Assembly: GCA_023392395.1 (NCBI GenBank)
Contig: JAEVZE010000159.1
Span: 1-10,631, forward strand
DNA from: Bacillota bacterium
Lineage (GTDB): Bacteria; Bacillota; Clostridia; Christensenellales; Aristaeellaceae
Reading direction: 5' to 3'
Length of the DNA stretch: 10,631 nt
Shown here in pieces: positions 6,068 to 10,631 of this stretch. Made by a program: the position numbers and the translations under genes. Numbering within the stretch: the stretch's first letter is position 1; each line of letters begins with the position of its first letter. The notes under the pieces were generated by a model. It saw only the letters and a program-made list of their open reading frames with translations, made no database searches and was not told the origin of the DNA.

Positions 6068-7219
6068 TCAGAGCGCGGCGTTTGCCTTGCTGCGTGCGGT
6101 CTTGGCCCGCTTGTCCTCGTACATCAGCATATCCACCCGCTTTAAAAACGCCTCCGCAGTCGGGCGCTCGTCGAAGGGGTAGACCTGGCGGCCCATGCTG
6201 AACGAAAGCTTGAATGGCTGCGCGTTCGACTGGTTGAACGCGTCCAGCGCGCCTGAAATGCGGTCCACCACGCGGTTCAGACCTACCAGGGTGCTGACGT
6301 CCAGGATCAGGCAGAACTCGTCGCCGCCGTAGCGGGTCACATAATCATTGGCGCGGACGCATTTTTTGAGCAGGTCCGCCGTGATCTTGAGCACGCGGTC
6401 GCCCATCTCGTGGCCCAGGGTGTCATTGATCTTTTTGAAGTGGTCGATGTCCAGCAGGATGAAGGCAAACGTCCGCTTGGCCGAGCACTTGGCGACCTTC
6501 TCCTTCAGGACTTCCTCCAGCTTTTTCCGGTTGCCCACGCCCGTCAGGTAATCGGTATAGATGCTGTCGTCCTGCGAGTAGAGCAGTACAACCAATAGCG
6601 CCGGTACCGCCCCGGCCAGCGCGTAGGCATAGCTGTACACCAGCGTCTGAAGGATGCTGCCCAAGAGTGAAGGAATTGGGAAGAAGAACAGGGAGAACAG
6701 CACGCGCCTGTCAATTTGGTGGCGGTTTCGGATTGTGACAACGTACGCCCAGGCCAGCATCGCCAGCGTGATCAAGTGATGATACGGATACAGCGGGCCG
6801 CGGTGGTAGATGTTGGCAGCGTCAATGGTATAAAACCACCCGGTAAACTGCGTGGCGAGTACCAAGGAGATGTTTACCGCGTTCATGATGACCAGGGCCA
6901 GCAGCGCGCTGCGCGGAAGGAGATGGTCACTGCGGGTTTGGCAGTAAACGTACGCAACCCAGAGAGAGGGCAAGAGCGGCGTAAATAGGAACAACAACAA
7001 ATTGCCCCACCAGTTGAGCGCAGGGAAAGCCGGATGCGCGAAGCCGTCGCATCTGGCGATCATGTCAAACAGCAAGAGCAGTACCGTGGTCAGCAATATG
7101 GACAGGTACAACCGATGCAGCCGCGAACTGCGGGACCGGCCGCTTGCGGCGTAGAAAAACAACACCAAAAGCAGCAGGATTGCATAAGAATCCAGCACCA
7201 CATTGGGGATCAGACTCAT
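6068..7219 (-). CDS. Membrane-anchored diguanylate cyclase (GGDEF)
   Basis: The 383-aa product condenses two GTP to c-di-GMP. Residues 1 to about 215 are hydrophobic, with six or seven likely membrane helices, and form a presumed sensor of no recognised family. The GGDEF domain starts at about 220 with DYLTGVGNRKKL. It contains LLDIDHFKKINDTLGHEMGD, with the metal-binding first Asp, and the signature RYGGDEF (GGDEF 298-302). RAND (289-292) lies exactly five residues before GGDEF and matches the RxxD inhibitory I-site, so product feedback is expected. All key residues are intact. I chose ATG 7219, which has a purine-rich GGGGGGAG just upstream; a TTG at 7240 has none. A consensus-like promoter at 7381-7409 gives an unusually long leader of about 155 nt. 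Confidence 0.92.
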   Translation of the reverse strand: MSLIPNVVLDSYAILLLLVLFFYAASGRSRSSRLHRLYLSILLTTVLLLLFDMIARCDGFAHPAFPALNWWGNLLLFLFTPLLPSLWVAYVYCQTRSDHLLPRSALLALVIMNAVNISLVLATQFTGWFYTIDAANIYHRGPLYPYHHLITLAMLAWAYVVTIRNRHQIDRRVLFSLFFFPIPSLLGSILQTLVYSYAYALAGAVPALLVVLLYSQDDSIYTDYLTGVGNRKKLEEVLKEKVAKCSAKRTFAFILLDIDHFKKINDTLGHEMGDRVLKITADLLKKCVRANDYVTRYGGDEFCLILDVSTLVGLNRVVDRISGALDAFNQSNAQPFKLSFSMGRQVYPFDERPTAEAFLKRVDMLMYEDKRAKTARSKANAAL

Positions 7220-7374
7220 GTTCTCCCCCCTCGAAGCCAACCCTATCCGTGAAGCTGGCGAAACTTTTGATCGTGTCGGGCTGTTGCGGCGGCCTCGCGT
7301 GGTGTGAGGTCCGCGCGAATTTCAACCGGACGTTGGCACGAAACCACCCCCGGAAAAGAGCGCCGGGGGGAGCT
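7220..7374 (-). promoter_or_regulatory. Long structured 5' leader of the GGDEF gene
   Basis: About 155 nt separate the predicted transcription start (near 7374) from ATG 7219. The mRNA would begin AGCTCCCCCCGG. CCCCCGG there can pair locally with CCGGGGG (plus-strand arms 7347-7353 and 7363-7369). Alternatively CTCCCCCC (7372-7365) is a perfect 8-nt complement of the ribosome binding site GGGGGGAG (7230-7223). The two pairings exclude each other. I see no GEMM-type c-di-GMP riboswitch core and no other known aptamer. Confidence 0.5.
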
Positions 7375-7380
7375 ATTTGC

Positions 7381-7409
7381 ATTGTATGTTTTTACAGGCA
7401 GGCTGTCAA
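7381..7409 (-). promoter_or_regulatory. Promoter of the GGDEF-CPBP operon
   Basis: On the minus strand TTGACA (7409-7404) and TACAAT (7386-7381) are 17 nt apart. The -35 is consensus and the -10 matches five of six. Transcription should begin near A7374. Confidence 0.85.
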
Positions 7410-7477
7410 GAGTGCGCAAATGGTTTCCTGGGCAGAAGAAATCCGCCACTGGCATGCCGGAATGTCGGAAAACGAAC

Positions 7478-7519
7478 GGGAGGCCGCCGCGCGCCTCAAT
7501 TGAGCGTGCGGCGGCTCCC
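7478..7519 (-). terminator. Terminator of the folC-Dabb-DUF2148 operon
   Basis: A long GC-rich hairpin pairs GGGAG...CTCCC and CCGCCGC...GCGGCGG, with CTCAATTGAG-like palindromic sequence at its tip. On the minus strand it is followed by GTTCGTTTTCC. It starts 15 nt after the stop at 7534. The T-tract is imperfect, but the stem is strong and well placed. Confidence 0.75.
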
Positions 7520-7533
7520 CGCGTGGTGCCCAG

Positions 7534-8061
7534 TTATTTCCTGTCGAAGTAGACCGACTTGCGGGTGGCGGACAGCGGCACCGCCATGATCAGCTTGACG
7601 TCTCCGTCCATGAACTTCAAACTCAGCGCCGCGCGGCCTGCGGAGTAGAAGATGCGGTTGTCGATGCGGCTGTCGGCCGCGATGGACACCGCGGAGCCCA
7701 GTGCGATGCCCTGATCCAGCGGGTCGTAGGCGCAGGTGGCCCCGGCGTCCTGGCAGGCCTTGCAGGTGGGGAACCCGCAGTAGCCGCAGTTGAGCCCGCG
7801 CTGCGAAAAGCGGGTGCCGATCAGCACCACCACCTGGCTGTCCCGGACGTTCTTGGCATCCCGGATGAAGGAGGGGGCACCCAGTTCCGCGCCCAGGCGG
7901 TCCATCTCGACAGCCAGCGCGTCCTTTTCCTCGCCGGTCACGACCAGCGTTTGGATGTAGTCGATACCCCGCGCCTTGGGTGCGGTGCGGGCGGCGGCGC
8001 ACATGCGGTAGGCGGTCTCCAGCACCGCAGCCTGCTCGCAGGTCTTCTCATCGTACAGCAT
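7534..8061 (-). CDS. DUF2148-family ferredoxin-like protein
   Basis: The 175-aa product has a cysteine cluster at C92, C95, C100 and C103 (NCGYCGFPTCKAC), spaced C-x2-C-x4-C-x2-C, with a further C110. This is the pattern of the DUF2148 'ferredoxin domain' family and suggests a 4Fe-4S cluster. The N-terminal part (AARTAPKARGIDYIQTLVVTG) and the central IGTRFSQRGLNCG are also typical. No signal peptide or membrane segment is seen, so it should be cytosolic. The reaction and partner are not known. ATG 8061 is chosen because GAGGAG (8075-8070) lies 8 nt upstream; a TTG at 8067 would be 2 nt from that site. It starts 2 nt after the stop of the Dabb gene, so the two are tightly coupled. Confidence 0.87.
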   Translation of the reverse strand: MLYDEKTCEQAAVLETAYRMCAAARTAPKARGIDYIQTLVVTGEEKDALAVEMDRLGAELGAPSFIRDAKNVRDSQVVVLIGTRFSQRGLNCGYCGFPTCKACQDAGATCAYDPLDQGIALGSAVSIAADSRIDNRIFYSAGRAALSLKFMDGDVKLIMAVPLSATRKSVYFDRK

Positions 8062-8063
8062 GG

Positions 8064-8360
8064 TCAATTCTCCTCGATCAGATAGTCGCAGGCGACGGAC
8101 GCCTCCCGCACCTCGTGCATCCGCTTCTTGACCGGCAGGTGCGCCGGGTGGTCCTGATAGGCGTCAAAGGACGCGCGGTCCCGGAAGACCGTGATCAGCG
8201 CCACGTCGTAGCTGCGCGCGGTGCCCAGGAAGTCCGCCCCCGCCTCCAGGCTGACGAGGCCGTCCACCTTGCCGACCATCGAATAGAAACCTTTGACGAT
8301 CGACGGGATCTCCGAGTGGAACTCCGATTTGATCTTGAATAGGACGATGTGACGGATCAT
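8064..8360 (-). CDS. Dabb (stress-responsive A/B barrel) domain protein
   Basis: The 98-aa product covers one Dabb domain, usually a dimeric ferredoxin-like fold. It shows the classic start MIRHIVLFKIK, the central GLVSLEAGADF, the segment YDVALITVFRDRASFDAYQDHPAH, and the end VACDYLIEE. Members have varied or unknown roles, so no reaction is assigned. GGAGG (8372-8368) lies 7 nt from ATG 8360 but only 1 nt from ATG 8366, so 8360 is the start. The gene follows folC by 36 nt and is followed 2 nt later by the DUF2148 gene. Confidence 0.9.
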   Translation of the reverse strand: MIRHIVLFKIKSEFHSEIPSIVKGFYSMVGKVDGLVSLEAGADFLGTARSYDVALITVFRDRASFDAYQDHPAHLPVKKRMHEVREASVACDYLIEEN

Positions 8361-8396
8361 GCGCATTCCTCCCTATATTTTGCCCCGGCACGTTCT

Positions 8397-9677
8397 CTAT
8401 GCCCGTATGCCGGTCAGCTTCATCAATTCTCCTACCAGGTATAGCGAGCCGCAGGCGACGACAACGCCGTCCGGCTCCGCCGCGGCCCGCGCGGCCGCGA
8501 GCGCTTCGCCCGGCTCCGGATGTGCCTCCGCGCGGACGCCGCGGGCGCGGTAGACATCCGCCAGTTCTCCGGCGGGCAGCGCCCGAGGGCCCTCCACCTG
8601 GGTGGTCACGATGGACGCGGCGCAAGAAGCCAGGATGGACGCGCAGGCCTCGGGTTGCTTGTCCCGCATCATGGCGGTGAGCAGCACGATTCGCCTGCCC
8701 GGCAGAAATTCTTCGAGGTATTCCCGAAGCGCGCGGGCAGCTTGCGGGTTGTGCGCCCCGTCCAGCAGCAGTCTGTCGTTCGCCCAGTCCAGCCGCCCCG
8801 GCCAGCGGGCGGCGGCAAAGCCCGCCGCGATTTTTTCCGGCTCCAGCGCCCAGCCCCGTCCGCAAAGAAGTTCCAGCGCCGCCAGCGCCAGATGGGCGTT
8901 TTCGATCTGAAGCCGCCCCGCCAGGCGGATTTCGGCCTCGACCGTGCCAAGGCACGGAGCATCGCACTGGAAGCGCGCGCCGCGGGCGGTCACATCCAAT
9001 AATGTCAGCGGAAGGGTCTCCGCCCGCAAGAGCTTTGCGCCTTTTTCCCAGCAGACGTCCCCGATCACCCGGGTTGCGGTTAGATCCTTCTGCGGATAGA
9101 GCGCCACCGGGCGGCCGGACTTGATGATGCCCGCCTTTTCGCCCGCGATCTCCTCGATGGTCGCGCCCAGCTGATCCATGTGGTCCAGGCCGATGTTGGC
9201 GATGACGCTGACCTCCGGCACGATCACGTTCGTGGGGTCCAGCCGCCCGCCGATGCCGGTCTCGATCACCGCGATGTCCACCTTGCTCTCAGCGAAAACA
9301 AGGTAGGCGGTCGCCGTGCCCAGCTCGAACGCCGTGGGCGTGAGATCTGGCATGGAAAGCGCCGCCTCGCGCACGCGGTTGCCCGCGCGCTCAAAAAGCT
9401 TGTCGTCCACCGGCGCACCGCTTACGCGGATGCGCTCCAGGTATTCGATCAGAAAGGGGGACGTGTACAGCCCCGTAGCGTAGCCCGAGGCGCGAAGCGC
9501 CGCCTCGATCAGCGCGCACACCGAGCCCTTGGCGTTGGTGCCGGCCACGTGCACGCATTGGATCATCCGTTCGGGGTTGCCCAGCGCGGCAAGAAGCCTT
9601 TCCATGTTGGACAAGCCCTTTTTCTCGCCAAAGCGCCGCGCGCTGTGAATCCAGTCCACCAGTTCCCTCGAACGCAT
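8397..9677 (-). CDS. folC: Folylpolyglutamate synthase / dihydrofolate synthase
   Basis: The 426-aa product is a cytosolic Mur-ligase-type enzyme that adds glutamate to folates (and to dihydropteroate if bifunctional) using ATP. The P-loop is GTNAKGS (46-52), with Ala where Gly is common. YTSPFL (71-76), IETGIGGRLDPTN (138-150), DHMDQLG (165-171), AGEKAGIIK (178-186) with the probable carbamylated lysine K181, and DGAHNPQA (306-313) follow in family order. VACGSLYLVGEL (407-418) closes the C-terminal domain. Length matches E. coli FolC (about 422). ATG 9677 is supported by GAGGTG 6 nt upstream and by a promoter at 9699-9727 that lies inside the longer open frame. It is first in an operon with Dabb and DUF2148 genes. 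Sequence alone does not prove both activities. Confidence 0.95.
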   Translation of the reverse strand: MRSRELVDWIHSARRFGEKKGLSNMERLLAALGNPERMIQCVHVAGTNAKGSVCALIEAALRASGYATGLYTSPFLIEYLERIRVSGAPVDDKLFERAGNRVREAALSMPDLTPTAFELGTATAYLVFAESKVDIAVIETGIGGRLDPTNVIVPEVSVIANIGLDHMDQLGATIEEIAGEKAGIIKSGRPVALYPQKDLTATRVIGDVCWEKGAKLLRAETLPLTLLDVTARGARFQCDAPCLGTVEAEIRLAGRLQIENAHLALAALELLCGRGWALEPEKIAAGFAAARWPGRLDWANDRLLLDGAHNPQAARALREYLEEFLPGRRIVLLTAMMRDKQPEACASILASCAASIVTTQVEGPRALPAGELADVYRARGVRAEAHPEPGEALAAARAAAEPDGVVVACGSLYLVGELMKLTGIRA

Positions 9678-9698
9678 GCCACGCACCTCACGGGCTCC

Positions 9699-9727
9699 AT
9701 TATTCCCCAAGGTTTTCTGAATGTCAA
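9699..9727 (-). promoter_or_regulatory. Promoter of the folC operon
   Basis: On the minus strand TTGACA (9727-9722) and AATAAT (9704-9699) are 17 nt apart. Transcription should begin near 9692, leaving a leader of about 15 nt with GAGGTG. Element copy 2 (from 9750) is upstream of it and outside the folC transcript. Confidence 0.83.
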
Positions 9728-9749
9728 CCACATTCCCGTTATAAACTGA

Positions 9750-9923
9750 GCGTTGAAAAACCACGATGGTTTTTCAACGCAAAGAGAAAAGCCTGCGTGA
9801 GCCTGAAATTTCGAGGAATTTCCGGGCGGCTCACTGACTTAAGGTATTGTTTGTTCAACCAGTTTTCGAACTGGTTGAACAAACTCATTCCCGACGCGCG
9901 GGTCGCCGGGAATGATTGAACGG
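9750..9923 (+). repeat. Hairpin-rich intergenic element, copy 2
   Basis: The four hairpins of copy 1 recur in the same order and spacing. Hairpin 1 is a perfect 14-bp stem (9750-9763/9767-9780). Hairpin 2 has an outer stem 9797-9803/9828-9834 (perfect), an inner stem 9805-9811/9816-9822 and the same CGGGC bulge (9823-9827). Hairpin 3 is a perfect 16-bp stem 9849-9864/9869-9884 with a TTCG loop. Hairpin 4 pairs 9886-9893 with 9907-9914, extended by two pairs past one A-C mismatch, with loop CGCGGGT. TGAC (9835-9838) and GGTA (9843-9846) are conserved. It fills the gap between the divergent folC and degV promoters. By hand count 82 of 118 bases match copy 1 over 9797-9914. Confidence 0.85.
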
Positions 9924-9954
9924 TTGGCGACGGTTGTTACACCAAAAGCCGCGC

Positions 9955-9983
9955 TTGTGCCAATCGAACATCGATGGTATAAT
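9955..9983 (+). promoter_or_regulatory. Extended -10 promoter of the degV-family gene
   Basis: TTGTGC (9955-9960) and TATAAT (9978-9983) are 17 nt apart, and TGG directly before the -10 gives the TGn extension. The expected start is near 9990, giving a leader of about 34 nt that ends in AAGGAGG (10011-10017). Confidence 0.82.
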
Positions 9984-10023
9984 GAATAAAATCCGCCTCG
10001 GCTGGAATTGAAGGAGGGTTTCG

Positions 10024-10631
10024 GTGTATAAGCTGTTTACAGACGTGATGAGCGATCTGCCGCTCGAATACGTGAATGCCCATGGTCTTGAGGTCATCCC
10101 GCTGAGCGTGATGATCGACGGCGCGGACTATACGCTCGCGGCCGACCCGTCCGCCCCCGGCTGCATCGATCCCACGCTGTTCTATCAGCGCCTGCGCGGG
10201 GGTGCGAACGCCAAATCCGCCCAAGCCAGCGCCGAGAAGGTCGTGGAGATGATGCGGCCCTACCTGGAAGCGGGGCAGGACATTTTGTACCTCGCATTCT
10301 CGTCGGGCCTCAGCGGCACCTGCGAGAGCGGCATGGTGGCCAAAGATATCCTGTCCGAGGAGTTTCCGGAGCGCAAGGTGGTCGTGATCGACACGCTGTG
10401 CGCGTCGCTGGGCGAGGGACTGATGGTGTACCTGGCGGTGGAGAAGGTGGAATCGGGCGCGACGATCGAGGAAGCGGCCGCCTTCGTCGAGGAGACGAAG
10501 ATGAAAATCCACCACTGGTTCACCGTGGATGATCTGAACTTCCTCAAGCGTGGCGGGCGCGTGTCGGGCGCGGCGGCGTTCTTGGGTACGATGCTGTCCA
10601 TCAAGCCCGTGCTCAACGTGGACGACGAGGG
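10024..10631 (+). CDS. DegV-family fatty-acid-binding protein (3' end outside window)
   Basis: The frame is open from GTG 10024 to the window end, giving 202 codons of a family usually near 280. AAGGAGG lies 6 nt before the GTG. Family features are TDVMSDLP (6-13), LPLxxxMIDG-like residues around 26-33, AFSSGLSGT (91-99), VIDTLCASLGEGL (121-133) and DDLNFLKRGGRVSG (169-182), then IKPVL. The ligand-site segment near 64-69 reads KSAQAS where many members have a TS-rich stretch. DegV/FakB proteins hold a fatty acid for phosphorylation by FakA, allowing exogenous fatty acids to enter phospholipids. Bacteria often have several paralogues with different ligands; this one's ligand is not known. Its promoter lies directly downstream of element copy 2. 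Confidence 0.93.
   Translation, partial: MYKLFTDVMSDLPLEYVNAHGLEVIPLSVMIDGADYTLAADPSAPGCIDPTLFYQRLRGGANAKSAQASAEKVVEMMRPYLEAGQDILYLAFSSGLSGTCESGMVAKDILSEEFPERKVVVIDTLCASLGEGLMVYLAVEKVESGATIEEAAAFVEETKMKIHHWFTVDDLNFLKRGGRVSGAAAFLGTMLSIKPVLNVDDE

Noticed and set aside
7220..7374. c-di-GMP riboswitch in front of the GGDEF gene
   Set aside because: The context invites it, but I could not find a GEMM-I core or tetraloop-receptor arrangement in the leader. Only the simpler competing pairings are supported.
9750..9923. Element copy 2 as a riboswitch or leader of degV or folC
   Set aside because: The degV promoter (9955-9983) is downstream of it, and the folC promoter (9699-9727) points away from it, so neither predicted mRNA contains it.
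9937..10515. A 192-codon minus-strand open frame opposite the DegV-family gene
   Set aside because: The plus strand encodes a well-conserved DegV protein with promoter and ribosome binding site; the minus frame has neither.

Overview
The window looks like chromosomal core DNA from a GC-rich member of the Bacillota, most likely class Clostridia. This is inferred from strong AGGAGG-type ribosome binding sites, near-consensus SigA promoters with 17-bp spacers, a small SRP RNA, a DegV (FakB-like) lipid-binding protein, a DUF2148 ferredoxin-like protein and use of TTG and GTG starts. No phage, plasmid, insertion-sequence or CRISPR feature is visible.

Layout. Positions 1-459 (+) hold the 3' end of glyA, which converges on a minus-strand pair: a one-pass membrane protein of unknown function followed by type I asparaginase ansA (548-2161). 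A shared bidirectional terminator lies at 481-511. Next (2346-4643, -) come two tandem CNNM/CBS-domain proteins of the CorC class. The upstream one lacks the C-terminal CorC_HlyC domain. A divergent promoter region (4668-4770) separates them from the + strand SRP RNA gene ffs. After ffs comes a 170-nt hairpin-rich element (copy 1, 4909-5078) and a decayed duplicate of the SRP RNA 3' end. A minus-strand pair follows: a GGDEF diguanylate cyclase with a membrane sensor region (6068-7219) and a CPBP/CAAX-type membrane protease homologue with altered active-site motifs (5162-6019). Then comes a folC - Dabb - DUF2148 operon (7534-9677, -). The divergent folC/degV intergenic region carries copy 2 of the hairpin-rich element (9750-9923), followed by a partial degV-family gene (10024 to the end, +).

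Most notable is the pair of intergenic elements. They share order, spacing and orientation and align without gaps over 118 nt (82 of 118 identical by hand count). Their differences fall largely as paired, compensatory changes that keep the hairpins intact. The apical loops of hairpin 4 are nearly exact reverse complements of each other. Copy 2 lies upstream of the degV promoter and outside the folC transcript, and copy 1 lies between convergent genes. They therefore do not behave like a gene leader; a dispersed structured RNA or palindromic mobile repeat fits better. I do not recognise it as a named family.

Functional links are modest. glyA and folC both serve one-carbon/folate metabolism, the CNNM pair probably acts in Mg2+ or other cation homeostasis, the GGDEF protein makes c-di-GMP at the membrane, and DegV-like proteins deliver fatty acids to FakA. 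The GGDEF gene has a long leader whose extreme 5' end is perfectly complementary to its own ribosome binding site.
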